NCBI RefSeq assembly: GCF_014649915.1
Contig: NZ_BMTY01000008.1
Location: 58,301 to 122,300, forward strand
Direction: 5' to 3'
Origin: Streptomyces toxytricini
Lineage (GTDB): Bacteria > Actinomycetota > Actinomycetes > Streptomycetales > Streptomycetaceae
Length of the DNA: 64,000 nt
The position numbers were made by a program, and so were the translations under genes. Below are positions 1 through 7,973 of this stretch, piece by piece. Under the pieces are notes generated by a model. It was not told where the DNA came from, ran no database searches, and was given only the letters and a program-made list of their open reading frames with translations. Positions within the stretch are counted from its first letter, which is position 1, and each line of letters begins with the position of its first letter.

Positions 1-27
1 GGTGCGGAGTAGTGGAAGCGGTGCACA

Positions 28-80
28 CGTCCGGAGCCCCGCCCCCTCCGGGAAGCGGATCGGGGACGGGGCTCCGGACG
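28..80 (-). terminator. Strong hairpin downstream of rsgA
   Basis: Bases 28-41 (CGTCCGGAGCCCCG) and 67-80 are perfect reverse complements, giving a 14 bp stem around a 25 base loop that can pair further. It begins 12 bases past the rsgA stop on the minus strand. There is no clear U tract, which is common for Streptomyces GC-type terminators. Its role as a transcription terminator is inferred. Confidence 0.55.
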
Positions 81-91
81 CGATGCCGTCG

Positions 92-1210
92 TCAGCCGCG
101 GCCGCCGCCGCGCTTGGCGGCGTAGTTGGCGCGGCCCACGGCCGACTTCAGGCGCCAGTCGCGGCGGATTTCGGCCCGCAGGCGGGCGTCCGTCTTGGCC
201 ACGATCCGCTGGTTCTCCCGCAGCAGCTTGCGGTAGCTCTCCAGGCGGCGTTCCGGCAGCGCCCCCTCCGCCACGGCCGCGGTCACGGCGCAGCCGGGCT
301 CCGACTCGTGGGCGCAGTCGTGGAAGCGGCACTCGGCGGCGTACTCCTCGATCTCGGAGAACACCTGCCCGACGCCCGCCTCCGCGTCCCACAGGCCGAC
401 GCCGCGCAGGCCGGGGGTGTCGATCAGGACGCCCCCGCCGGGCAGTGCGAGGAGGTTGCGGGTGGTGGTCGTGTGGCGGCCCTTGCCGTCGACCTCACGG
501 GTGGCCTGGACCTCCATGGCGTCCGTGCCGAGGAGCGCGTTGGCCAGGGTGGACTTGCCGGCGCCGGAGATGCCGAGCAGCACGCTCGTGCCGTCGGCGA
601 CGACCGCCGCGAGGACGTCCATGCCCTCGCCGGTCAGCGAGGACACCGTCAGGACCTGCACGCCGGGCGCGGTGGCCTCGACGTCCTCGACCATGTACGC
701 CAGCGTGGCCGGGTCGGGGACGAGGTCCGCCTTGGTCAGCACGACGAGCGGCTGCGCACCCGACTCCCAGGCCAGGGCCAGGAACCGCTCGATGCGGCCG
801 AGGTCGAGTTCGACGGCCAGCGAGACGGCGATGATCGCGTGGTCGACGTTGGCGGCGAGGATCTGCCCCTCGGACCGCTGCGAGGACGTGGAGCGCACGA
901 ACGCGGTACGGCGCGGCAGGTACGCCTTCACGTACCGCGGGTTGCCGGACGGCTCCACAGCCGCCCAGTCACCGGTGCAGATGACCCGCAGCGGGTCGTG
1001 CGGGGTGACGAAGGCGGTGTCGGCCCGCACGGTGCCGTCGGCGGTTGCGATGTCGCACTGGCCGCGGTCGACGCGCACGACCCGCCCGGGCAGCAGGCCC
1101 TGCTCGGCGTACGGCGCGAACTCGGCGGCCCATGCGTCGTCCCAGCCGAGCGCGGCGAGCGGGTGCTGGTCAGCGGAGGAGGAAAACGGGTGCAGCGAAG
1201 CGTTGAACAA
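92..1210 (-). CDS. rsgA: Ribosome small subunit-dependent GTPase A (RsgA/YjeQ)
   Basis: This 372 residue protein is a circularly permuted GTPase that acts in late 30S ribosomal subunit maturation. An N-terminal OB-fold region precedes the G domain, whose motifs come in permuted order: G4 TKADL near residue 160, P-loop GISGAGKST near 215, and G3 DTPG near 263. A C-terminal zinc knuckle (CRFHDCAHESEPGC) follows. Length and motif order match the family. The start is TTG at 1210 with an AAGGG Shine-Dalgarno seven bases upstream; the HPLAALGWD segment just after it resembles the N-terminus of Streptomyces relatives. Two small ORFs lie immediately upstream on the same strand and might be co-transcribed. 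A strong hairpin follows the stop codon. Confidence 0.95.
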   Translation of the reverse strand: MFNASLHPFSSSADQHPLAALGWDDAWAAEFAPYAEQGLLPGRVVRVDRGQCDIATADGTVRADTAFVTPHDPLRVICTGDWAAVEPSGNPRYVKAYLPRRTAFVRSTSSQRSEGQILAANVDHAIIAVSLAVELDLGRIERFLALAWESGAQPLVVLTKADLVPDPATLAYMVEDVEATAPGVQVLTVSSLTGEGMDVLAAVVADGTSVLLGISGAGKSTLANALLGTDAMEVQATREVDGKGRHTTTTRNLLALPGGGVLIDTPGLRGVGLWDAEAGVGQVFSEIEEYAAECRFHDCAHESEPGCAVTAAVAEGALPERRLESYRKLLRENQRIVAKTDARLRAEIRRDWRLKSAVGRANYAAKRGGGRG

Positions 1211-1271
1211 GGGGAGACCCTTCGAAGGGTGGCCCCGGCGGCGCGCTTCGAGCGCGCGGATCGAGCGGGTG

Positions 1272-1343
1272 TCAGCCGGCGGCCACAGGGGTGGGAACGA
1301 TGAACTCCTGAATGCGGGCAGAGCCCGTCACCGTGACAGTCAT
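1272..1343 (-). CDS. Putative small peptide (23 or 31 aa) with perfect Shine-Dalgarno
   Basis: An ATG at 1343 opens a 23 codon frame (MTVTVTGSARIQEF..., ending PTPVAAG) between the hypothetical gene at 1370-1648 and rsgA. It is preceded by AGGAGGTGA eight bases upstream, an almost ideal ribosome binding site and the main reason to list it. An in-frame ATG at 1367 would give 31 residues but would place that Shine-Dalgarno inside the coding frame. I do not recognise the peptide. It could be a leader peptide for rsgA, a small secreted or modified peptide, or the stub of a decayed gene. Confidence 0.4.
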   Translation of the reverse strand: MTVTVTGSARIQEFIVPTPVAAG

Positions 1344-1369
1344 CACTGTCCTCACCTCCTGCTTCATGC

Positions 1370-1648
1370 TCAACGAACCAACACCGTTCCTTCGGCGACG
1401 ACACAGCCGCACCTGGGAACGAGCAGAACCATAGCCCCGCCCCAGGACACGGCACCACCAATTAAAATTCCGGACCCCACCTGCACGACGCCGAGAACCA
1501 CCGACCGGCGTCTCGCCGCAAGCCGTACAGTGTCCTGGGCGAGGACCCGGGTCCCGCCGGCCTCAAAGACCGGCCGCCTGCAGGTCACGGCGATCCCGGA
1601 GCGCGTAGTGAACTCCACCAGTTCGTACAGCACTTTCCTGGCGGCCAA
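1370..1648 (-). CDS. Hypothetical small protein, 92 aa
   Basis: The frame begins MAARKVLYELVEF and carries a central hydrophobic, glycine-rich stretch (VVLGVVQVGSGILIGGAV) that could be one membrane segment. Third positions are mostly G/C, but a short patch near 1460-1480 is unusually A+T rich for this genome. I do not recognise the family. It lies in a 608 base stretch between rsgA and the MFS gene, in the same direction as both. It may be a small membrane protein or a partly decayed gene; it is listed because of its codon bias and because it ends just before the Shine-Dalgarno of the next small ORF. Confidence 0.4.
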   Translation of the reverse strand: MAARKVLYELVEFTTRSGIAVTCRRPVFEAGGTRVLAQDTVRLAARRRSVVLGVVQVGSGILIGGAVSWGGAMVLLVPRCGCVVAEGTVLVR

Positions 1649-1818
1649 GTCCGTCGCCCGGCTCCCGCGGATCCCAGCCGCACCCGACGACGGCCTGCGA
1701 GGCGGAAACGGGCATGGGCCGAGCGGGCAAATCGTGGGTGCTTACGGCGTCCACGACGGCCTGTCGCCCCCTCGGCGGTGGCGGACCCGTGCCGGACACC
1801 GATCCGCCGGCCGCACGT

Positions 1819-3045
1819 TCACGAGTCGCTGCGGCCCACCGGTACGGTGGCGGGCGCCCCGGCCGGGTCCGGCTGCTCCGCACCGCACCCGGCGGCGGGG
1901 AGCCCCCGCGGCATCCGGCTCGCCGCGACGGCGATGAACAGCGCGACCCCGATGGCCGTGGCGATCCCCGTACGCAGCGAGCTCGCCTCCGCGACGAAGC
2001 CGATCAGCACCGGACCGACGAGCAGGCCCGCGTACCCGATCGCCGACACCTGGGCGATGGCGGCGTCGGATCGGCCCGGGACGACCGCCCCGGCCAGCGA
2101 CATGCACAGCGGCACCACGATGCAGACGGCCAGTCCCGTCAGCCCGAACCCGGCGATCGCCCAGGCCGCGGAAGGCGCCACGACCACCAGCAGCACGCCG
2201 AGAGCCGTCGCGGTGCCGGCCGCGGCCAGGAGCAGGCGGCTGCCGAGGCGCAGGCGCAGCCGGTCGCCGAAGAGCCGCCCGGTGAAGGTGGCCACCTCGT
2301 ACAGGGGGTAGGCGAGGGCGGCGACCGCCTCCGTCGTCCGTAGCTCGCGGGTCAGGAGCAGTCCGCTCCAGTCCGCCACCAGCCCTTCGAGGAGGAGAGC
2401 CATGAAGGCGACGGCGCCGATCAGGTAGATGATGCCGGGCAGGTTGCTGCGCTGTTCGGTCTCCTCCTCCTCGGCCGGCTCGTCGAGGTATGTCCAGCCC
2501 AACGCGAAGGCCGGCGGCAGCGCGACGGCCGCGACGCCCAGCACCGAAGCCGTGTACGGGACGTCCAGCGCGGCCAGCAGCACGGCCAGCAGGCCGCCGG
2601 CCACCGCGCCGGCGCTCCACCCGGCGTGGAACCCGTTCATCATCGGCCGTCCGGCCCGCCGTTCGACCAGGCTGCCCTGCGCGTTCATCATCGCCTCGGC
2701 CACACCGGACGTCACGCCGAAGCCCGCGGCGGCGGCGAGCAGCAGCGGGAACGAGGGGCTGAGGGCGATCAGGCCCACGGACACGGTCACCAGTGGGGTG
2801 CCGATCCGCAGCAGCAGCCGGTTCCCCACCGCCGCGACGATCCAGCGCATGCACTGCATGGTGAGCGTCGCCGCGACGCCCCAGGACAGGATCACCAGCC
2901 CCACATCGCCCGTGCCCAGGCCCAGTTTGGCGGCCAGTCCCGGGAGTCTGGCGGCCAAGATGCCGTTCACCACACCGACGAGGGCGAAGGTGCCGAGGAC
3001 ACCTCTGTGGGCGCGCCGCAGGGCACGTGCCGGGGGAGTCTGCAT
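1819..3045 (-). CDS. MFS transporter (sugar/drug exporter type)
   Basis: This 408 residue, very hydrophobic protein has about 12 predicted membrane segments in two halves, separated by an acidic cytoplasmic loop (LDEPAEEEETEQ) near the middle. The MFS fold is supported by the 6+6 layout and by helix patterns such as GVVNGILAARLPGLAAKLGLG and GFGLTGLAVCIVVPLCMSLAG-type stretches. Substrate cannot be assigned. ATG at 3045 (MQTPPARAL) is preferred over the longer frame from 3087, whose 14 extra residues look non-coding. It is divergent from the 3.3-9 kb biosynthetic operon and shares a 296 base intergenic region with it, so export of that operon's product is a reasonable guess. Its C-terminal tail is Ala/Pro rich and probably disordered. 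Confidence 0.85.
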   Translation of the reverse strand: MQTPPARALRRAHRGVLGTFALVGVVNGILAARLPGLAAKLGLGTGDVGLVILSWGVAATLTMQCMRWIVAAVGNRLLLRIGTPLVTVSVGLIALSPSFPLLLAAAAGFGVTSGVAEAMMNAQGSLVERRAGRPMMNGFHAGWSAGAVAGGLLAVLLAALDVPYTASVLGVAAVALPPAFALGWTYLDEPAEEEETEQRSNLPGIIYLIGAVAFMALLLEGLVADWSGLLLTRELRTTEAVAALAYPLYEVATFTGRLFGDRLRLRLGSRLLLAAAGTATALGVLLVVVAPSAAWAIAGFGLTGLAVCIVVPLCMSLAGAVVPGRSDAAIAQVSAIGYAGLLVGPVLIGFVAEASSLRTGIATAIGVALFIAVAASRMPRGLPAAGCGAEQPDPAGAPATVPVGRSDS

Positions 3046-3138
3046 GCTCCGTCTTCCTGTGTGCTCACACGGGCAACTGCCAAGCACGTCAAGGCTGCAC
3101 GGCAGGATTTCTTCTTGATCAGAAGTGTGCCGGAAGGC

Positions 3139-3171
3139 TTGCGCTGATTACTAGATCATCTCGTAGGATCT
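3139..3171 (+). promoter_or_regulatory. Candidate promoter with overlapping inverted repeat
   Basis: TAGGAT at 3164-3169 fits the Streptomyces -10 consensus TAGRRT, with TTGCGC 19 bases upstream at 3139-3144 as a possible -35. AGATC (3153-3157) and GATCT (3167-3171) form an inverted repeat with a nine base spacer that covers the -10. This is the arrangement expected for a repressor-controlled promoter reading toward the operon starting at 3342. The surrounding bases are A+T rich for this genome. The regulator is unknown and none is encoded next to it. Confidence 0.4.
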
Positions 3172-3341
3172 CCGCACCGGGCATCGAGGGGAGTGGGAAA
3201 GGCACGGCTGCCACCAGCAGCCCATGACACCTTGCGCCCCCGTTCATCCCGATCCCCCCACACGTCCCGGCATCCCCGCATGCCCACGATTCCCCGTGAT
3301 CCAGCCGACACCGCGGCGCCCGTACGAGGCGCGTCGCGTGA

Positions 3342-4439
3342 GTGAAGGACGAAGGATTGATCTCCCGACTGCACGACCCCGCCTCGCGGGGCTTCGCCAG
3401 CGACAACAACGCAGGAATCCACCCGAACGTCCTGGCGGCCCTCAACACCGCCAACGAGGGCCACCAGACGGCGTACGGCGACGACGTCTACACCGAACGG
3501 CTCCAGCACGTCTTCCGCGACCACTTCGGCCCGGGCGCGAGCGTGTACCCCGTACTCACCGGCACCGGCGCGAACGTGGTGGGGCTCCAGGCCATGAGCG
3601 AGCCCTGGGGCGCCGTGATCTGCGCCGAAAGCGCCCACGTGAACACCGACGAGTGCGGCGCCCCGGAGCGGATCGCCCACGTCAAACTGCTTACCGTGCC
3701 GACTCCCGACGGCAAGCTCACTCCTGCCCTCATCGAGCAGCAGGCAGGCGGGCGCGGCGACGTGCACCGCGCCCAACCGACCGTCGTCACGATCACCCAA
3801 CCCACGGAACTGGGCACCCTGTACACGCCGCAGGAGATCGCCGACATCTGCTCCTACGCCCACGAGCGCGACATGACCGTGTACCTCGACGGTGCCCGGC
3901 TGGCCAACGCCGCGGCCGCCCTCGACGTCCCCCTGCGCGCCCTCACCACCGACGCGGGCGTGGACGTACTCTCCTTCGGCGGCACCAAGAACGGCCTGCT
4001 GCTGGGCGAAGCCCTCGTCGTACTCAACCCGGACGCCGTCCGCGGCACCGAGTTCCTGCGCAAGGCCGCGGCCCAGCTGGCCTCCAAGATGCGCTTCGTG
4101 TCAGCCCAGTTCCTCGCGCTGATCGAGTCCGGGGCGTGGCTGGCCAACGCCCGCCACGCCAACGCCATGGCGCGCCGCCTGGCCGAGGCCGTCGCGGCGC
4201 TGGCCGGCGTACGCATCAGCCGGCCCGTGGAGTCCAACGCGGTCTTCGCCGTCCTGCCCGCGGACGCCACCGCCCGCCTGCAAAAGCGGCACCCCTTCTA
4301 CGTACGCGACGACCGGACGGGCGAGGTCCGCTGGATGTGCTCCTTCGACACCACCCCGGAGGACGTCGACGCCTTCGCCGCAGCCGTGGCCGAGGAACTC
4401 GCGGCGGCCCGGACGGACACGGGAGCGGAGCAGACGTGA
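3342..4439 (+). CDS. PLP-dependent threonine aldolase/beta-eliminating lyase family protein
   Basis: This 365 residue protein belongs to the fold-type I PLP family of low-specificity L-threonine aldolases, which split beta-hydroxy amino acids into glycine and an aldehyde. The N-terminal SDNNAG segment and the PLP lysine context SFGGTKNG (Lys216) match the family. The YLDGARLANAAAAL motif supplies the Asp and Arg expected near the cofactor. GTG at 3342 is the start. It is the first gene of a six-gene operon and overlaps the next start by four bases (GTGA). Within a carrier-protein pathway it could make or trim a beta-hydroxy amino acid or release glycine; primary-metabolism threonine aldolase activity cannot be excluded. 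Confidence 0.85.
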   Translation: MKDEGLISRLHDPASRGFASDNNAGIHPNVLAALNTANEGHQTAYGDDVYTERLQHVFRDHFGPGASVYPVLTGTGANVVGLQAMSEPWGAVICAESAHVNTDECGAPERIAHVKLLTVPTPDGKLTPALIEQQAGGRGDVHRAQPTVVTITQPTELGTLYTPQEIADICSYAHERDMTVYLDGARLANAAAALDVPLRALTTDAGVDVLSFGGTKNGLLLGEALVVLNPDAVRGTEFLRKAAAQLASKMRFVSAQFLALIESGAWLANARHANAMARRLAEAVAALAGVRISRPVESNAVFAVLPADATARLQKRHPFYVRDDRTGEVRWMCSFDTTPEDVDAFAAAVAEELAAARTDTGAEQT

Positions 4440-5899
4440 ACGCCCCCGCCGGCACACACACCAACGCCGACCCCGACCACAGCGGGCAGCCCCTCCCCGC
4501 GCGGGTCCGCCGCGCGCCCTTCACCGGCGAGCGCGTCGTCGAAGCCGGGCTGAACTGGAGCCAGCAGGAGATCTGGGCGCTGATCGAGAAGTCGGCGCCG
4601 GACCACCACGTCTACAACGTGGTCGACGCCTTCCACGTACCGCCCGGCGTCCGCCCCACCGAGGACGAGTGCCTCGACGCGCTCTCGTTCCTCCTCTCGC
4701 GCCACGAGGCGCTGCGCTCGGTCTTCCCGCGCACGCCGGAAGGCCGGGTCGTCCAACGCGTTCTCACCGAGGGCGAGTTGCCCGTCGAGTTCGTGGACAC
4801 CGCCACGACCTCGGGCGACGAGATCGGCGTACTCGAACGGTTCTTCGCCACCCGGAGGTTCTCCTTCGCCGACGAACTGCCGATGCGCCTGGTGCTCCTG
4901 GTCACCGAGGGCCGCGTGTGGGGCGGCGTGTACGTCTTCTCGCACATGGCGGTCGACTGGTACGCCCTTCAGTACCTGGCCGAGGAGGTCACCGCGTACT
5001 TCCGCAACGGGCGGACGCTCCCTCCGCTGCCGCCCGGCACGACGACCTCGGCCGGCCTGGCCGAGTGGCAGGAGTCGCCCGACGGCATCCGCAGGCGCGA
5101 CCGCACCCTGGCCCATGTGGCCGCGCTCTACCGCGACCGGCCGCCCCTCGCGCTGCCGCCGGCGGTCGCGAACCTCCCCGAGGCATCGGCGTACCGGCAG
5201 GCGGCCCTGCGTTCGCGCGCCGCCCAGTACGCCGCCGCCCGCATCGCGGAGGACACCGGCCTCAGCACCGCGGCGGTCGTCGTCGGCGCGACGGCCCTGC
5301 TGCTGCGTGAACTGACCGGCAGTGACCGCATCGACCTCCACCTCACCAGCTCGCAGCGCTTCGGCCGGGACAGCCGCACCACGATCGCCACGATGATGCA
5401 GGAGAGCTACTTCTCGGTGGACCTCACGGGCGCCGACCTGACCCAGGCGGTCAAACGGTCCTGGCCGGCGGCCATCACCGCCTTCCAGAAGTCCGGATGC
5501 GACGCCGTCAGCATGAACAGGCTCCTCGCCGAGCTGGGCGACGGCCCGGACGCACCGCTGCACTTCGCGTACTGCATCAACGACCGGCGCACGCTGCCGC
5601 CGGACGCGGCCGTACGACGCGATGTCCGGGCCGCCGACCTGCTGCCCGGCACCGTCTTCACCTGGCTCCCGGTCACCGAGCAGGAGCCCTTCTACCTCAT
5701 CGTGGACGACGGAGAAGAGGCAGGAGAGGAGAGCGGAGTTGCCGCAGCGCATGCCGGAGCGAATGCCCGCGAGGGCGGAGGCCGGTACTTCGAGTTCTCC
5801 CTGACCTGCGACATCCGGCACATCACCGAAACCCGCATGGAGTCCTTCCTGCGTGAACTGGAGCGTTCGCTCGTCGCGCTCGCCGACTCCGTCGCATGA
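4436..5899 (+). CDS. Free-standing condensation-domain protein
   Basis: The 487 residue protein reads as a single NRPS condensation (C) domain, the fold that joins a carrier-bound acyl or aminoacyl donor to an amine or alcohol acceptor. The N-terminal NWSQQEIWALIEKSAPDHHVYNV resembles the C1 motif. The catalytic HHxxxDG motif is present but altered: Ser169-His170-Met-Ala-Val-Asp174-Trp175, keeping the second His and the Asp while losing the first His and the Gly. A second lobe follows, with TSSQRFGRDSRTTIATMM near residue 310. Overlaps of four bases with both neighbours indicate translational coupling. The operon carrier protein is the natural donor. The altered motif may mean a different acceptor, weak activity or a structural role. 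Confidence 0.85.
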   Translation: MNAPAGTHTNADPDHSGQPLPARVRRAPFTGERVVEAGLNWSQQEIWALIEKSAPDHHVYNVVDAFHVPPGVRPTEDECLDALSFLLSRHEALRSVFPRTPEGRVVQRVLTEGELPVEFVDTATTSGDEIGVLERFFATRRFSFADELPMRLVLLVTEGRVWGGVYVFSHMAVDWYALQYLAEEVTAYFRNGRTLPPLPPGTTTSAGLAEWQESPDGIRRRDRTLAHVAALYRDRPPLALPPAVANLPEASAYRQAALRSRAAQYAAARIAEDTGLSTAAVVVGATALLLRELTGSDRIDLHLTSSQRFGRDSRTTIATMMQESYFSVDLTGADLTQAVKRSWPAAITAFQKSGCDAVSMNRLLAELGDGPDAPLHFAYCINDRRTLPPDAAVRRDVRAADLLPGTVFTWLPVTEQEPFYLIVDDGEEAGEESGVAAAHAGANAREGGGRYFEFSLTCDIRHITETRMESFLRELERSLVALADSVA

Positions 5900-6834
5900 C
5901 CGAGCCCGCCACCCGGGCAGCCGACCGCACCAGCACCAACCCGAAAGAACGCATCACCATGGACGATTCCGGCTTCAGCACCATGCTCGCGCGCCTCTCC
6001 GAGAAGTCGCGCGACGAGTACTACAACCCGTACACCAAGTTCACGTGGCCCGACACCGTGTCCGAGGACCAGTGGTGGATGAACCCCGACTACCTCACCG
6101 TCTCCGGCACCGGCCTGATCGACGACGAGGAGACGCTCAAGGCGCTCGCACGCTACGAGACGGTCAACTTCTTCAGCCTGCACGTCCACGGCATCCGCGA
6201 GCTGATGATCGAGGTCGCGAAGCGCATCCACACGCCCGACTTCGCCGAGTACAACGAGTACCTGCACCACTTCATCGGCGAAGAGAACGCCCATATGTGG
6301 TTCTTCGCCGAGTTCTGCCACCGGTACACCGGCGGCATCTACCCGGAGGCCGCCTCCCCGCTCCGCCGCGAGGGCTTCGGGAACCTGTGGGACGACGTCA
6401 TCGTCTTCTCCCGCATCCTGATCTTCGAAGAGATCTTCGACTACTACAACAGCCGCATGGGCAAGGACCAGCTGATCCCGGACATCCTCCGCGAGATCCA
6501 CGCGGCCCACCACCACGACGAGAGCCGCCACGTCGCCTTCGGCAAGCAGCTCGTCAAGCGCCTCTACGACCGCGCCCTGGCCGCCGACCCGGACCGCCGC
6601 GAGGAGATCGAGAAGTACGTCAAGGACTACATGACGTACTCCGTGCGCAGCCTCTACAACCCGCAGATCTTCCGTGACTGCGGCGTCGGGAACCCCCTCG
6701 CCGTCCGGCGCGAGGCACTCTCGCACCCCGTGCGCGAGGCGTTCCACGTCAAGCTCATGACCCGGGTCGACAGGTTCTTCGTCGCCGCCGGAATCTTCAG
6801 CACCTCTTGGGGGACCGAGCATGTCAGCGCGTGA
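5896..6834 (+). CDS. AurF-like diiron N-oxygenase
   Basis: This 312 residue, ferritin-like helical protein carries the metal ligands of the AurF/CmlI class of diiron N-oxygenases, which oxidise amines to hydroxylamine, nitroso or nitro groups. Visible ligands are Glu102, the EENAH motif (Glu130, His133), Glu178/Glu179, His205-His207 and the DESRH motif (Glu209, His212). The spacing fits a carboxylate-bridged diiron centre. In the valdiazen/leudiazen type pathways an AurF relative (PvfB) works on a carrier-bound amino acid, and the carrier protein and ligase next door suggest the same here. ATG at 5896 overlaps the previous stop (ATGA); an internal ATG at 5959 is an alternative. Substrate and oxidation level are unknown. 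Confidence 0.85.
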   Translation: MTEPATRAADRTSTNPKERITMDDSGFSTMLARLSEKSRDEYYNPYTKFTWPDTVSEDQWWMNPDYLTVSGTGLIDDEETLKALARYETVNFFSLHVHGIRELMIEVAKRIHTPDFAEYNEYLHHFIGEENAHMWFFAEFCHRYTGGIYPEAASPLRREGFGNLWDDVIVFSRILIFEEIFDYYNSRMGKDQLIPDILREIHAAHHHDESRHVAFGKQLVKRLYDRALAADPDRREEIEKYVKDYMTYSVRSLYNPQIFRDCGVGNPLAVRREALSHPVREAFHVKLMTRVDRFFVAAGIFSTSWGTEHVSA

Positions 6835-7111
6835 GAACAGCAGCACCGTCTCGACCACGGCACACCCGTCGATGGACAGCGTCCTCGGCTTCCTGCGGAA
6901 GCTCAACGCATCCGTGGACACCATCGCCTGGGACCGCGACCTCATCGAGGCCCGGATCCTCGACTCGCTGGCCTTCGTCGAATTCCTCCTGCTCATCGAG
7001 GAACTGACCGGCGAGCCCGTCGACCTGGCCACGACGGATGTCAACAACTTCCGCACGCTGGAGCGCATCAACGCCTTCCTCACGGAAGGTGCCGGCCGTG
7101 CGCACGCCTGA
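6821..7111 (+). CDS. Acyl/peptidyl carrier protein
   Basis: A 96 residue phosphopantetheine-binding carrier protein. The four-helix core spans about residues 18-85 and the attachment serine is Ser49 in the ILDSLAF motif, followed by the usual acidic recognition helix (EFLLLIEELTGEPVDL). The start overlaps the N-oxygenase end by 14 bases, and the next gene starts inside its own 3' end. The adjacent SerRS-like ligase presumably loads an amino acid onto the pantetheine arm. The N-terminal 17 residues are Ser/Thr rich and probably disordered. Confidence 0.9.
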   Translation: MSARENSSTVSTTAHPSMDSVLGFLRKLNASVDTIAWDRDLIEARILDSLAFVEFLLLIEELTGEPVDLATTDVNNFRTLERINAFLTEGAGRAHA

Positions 7112-7973
7112 TCCGGGCCTGCGCGCCCCCGTCGACGTCACCGACGGCCTGGTCACGCTCGGGCCTGAGGCGGTCCGCCTCCGGGCCGCCCTCGACCGGG
7201 TGTTCACCGGCTGGGGCGCCGCGGCCGGCGCCGCCGAGGTCCTCTACCCGCCGCTGATCCCGGTCGCCGACCTGGCGCGCTTCGACTACTTCACCAACTT
7301 CCCGCACCTCGTCCTGGCCGCCACGGCGGTCAACACGGACGCCATCGCCGACCTGCCCACGCACCCCGCGGAGCCGGCCACGACCCTCGGCGGCCACCAG
7401 CTCGCCCGGGCCGGCCTGGTCCTGCCCTCGGCCGCCTGCTACAACGCCTACCTGTCCCTGGCGGGCAGCCGGCTCGGCGAACCGGTCCGGTTCACCACCA
7501 TCGCGCAGTGCTTCCGACGCGAGACGCACTACGAGGGCCTGCGCCGCCTGCACGGCTTCACGATGCGCGAGATCATCGCCGTCGGCGACGCCGAAACGGT
7601 CAAGGACCACCTCACCACCCACAAGGACCTCGTCCTCGATTTCGCGGCCCACCTCGGCCTCGGCCTCACGACGGAGGTCGCCACCGACCCGTTCTTCGAC
7701 GCCAACGGCTCCCGGGCCGTGATGCAGCGGCTCTTCCCCACCAAGGAGGAGTTCGTCGCCGACGGCGGCCTGGCGATCGCCTCCGTCAACTACCACCGCA
7801 ACTTCTTCGGCGAGCGGGCCGAAATCACGTACGCGGGCGAAGAGGCCCACACCTCGTGCGTGGCCTTCGGCATGGAGCGGTGGCTGCACGTCCTCGCCGG
7901 GCGCTTCCACGGCGACTGGCAGGCCGCGGAAGAGGCAGTGGCGTCCTTCCCCCTCCCCGGGGGGACGGCATGA
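7098..7973 (+). CDS. Amino acid:carrier-protein ligase, class II aaRS-like (SerRS homolog)
   Basis: The 291 residue protein is a bare class II aminoacyl-tRNA synthetase catalytic core without a tRNA-binding arm. This matches the amino acid:[carrier protein] ligases described from Bradyrhizobium and Agrobacterium, which adenylate a small amino acid such as glycine or alanine and pass it to a carrier protein instead of tRNA. Motif 2 is visible as CFRRETHYEGLRRLHGFTMRE. Likely zinc ligands are Cys114, Glu142 and Cys254, as in that family. GTG at 7098 is chosen because CGGAAGG ends eight bases upstream. It overlaps the carrier gene at 5' and the deiminase-like gene at 3'. The amino acid loaded cannot be read from sequence alone. 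Confidence 0.88.
   Translation: MRTPDPGLRAPVDVTDGLVTLGPEAVRLRAALDRVFTGWGAAAGAAEVLYPPLIPVADLARFDYFTNFPHLVLAATAVNTDAIADLPTHPAEPATTLGGHQLARAGLVLPSAACYNAYLSLAGSRLGEPVRFTTIAQCFRRETHYEGLRRLHGFTMREIIAVGDAETVKDHLTTHKDLVLDFAAHLGLGLTTEVATDPFFDANGSRAVMQRLFPTKEEFVADGGLAIASVNYHRNFFGERAEITYAGEEAHTSCVAFGMERWLHVLAGRFHGDWQAAEEAVASFPLPGGTA

Noticed and set aside
928..1461. 177 codon minus-strand frame upstream of rsgA
   Set aside because: Runs out of frame through the rsgA N-terminus and lacks coding character there.
3224..4435. Upstream extension of the condensation-domain frame
   Set aside because: It overlaps the threonine-aldolase-like gene in another frame; GTG 4436 is coupled to the upstream stop.
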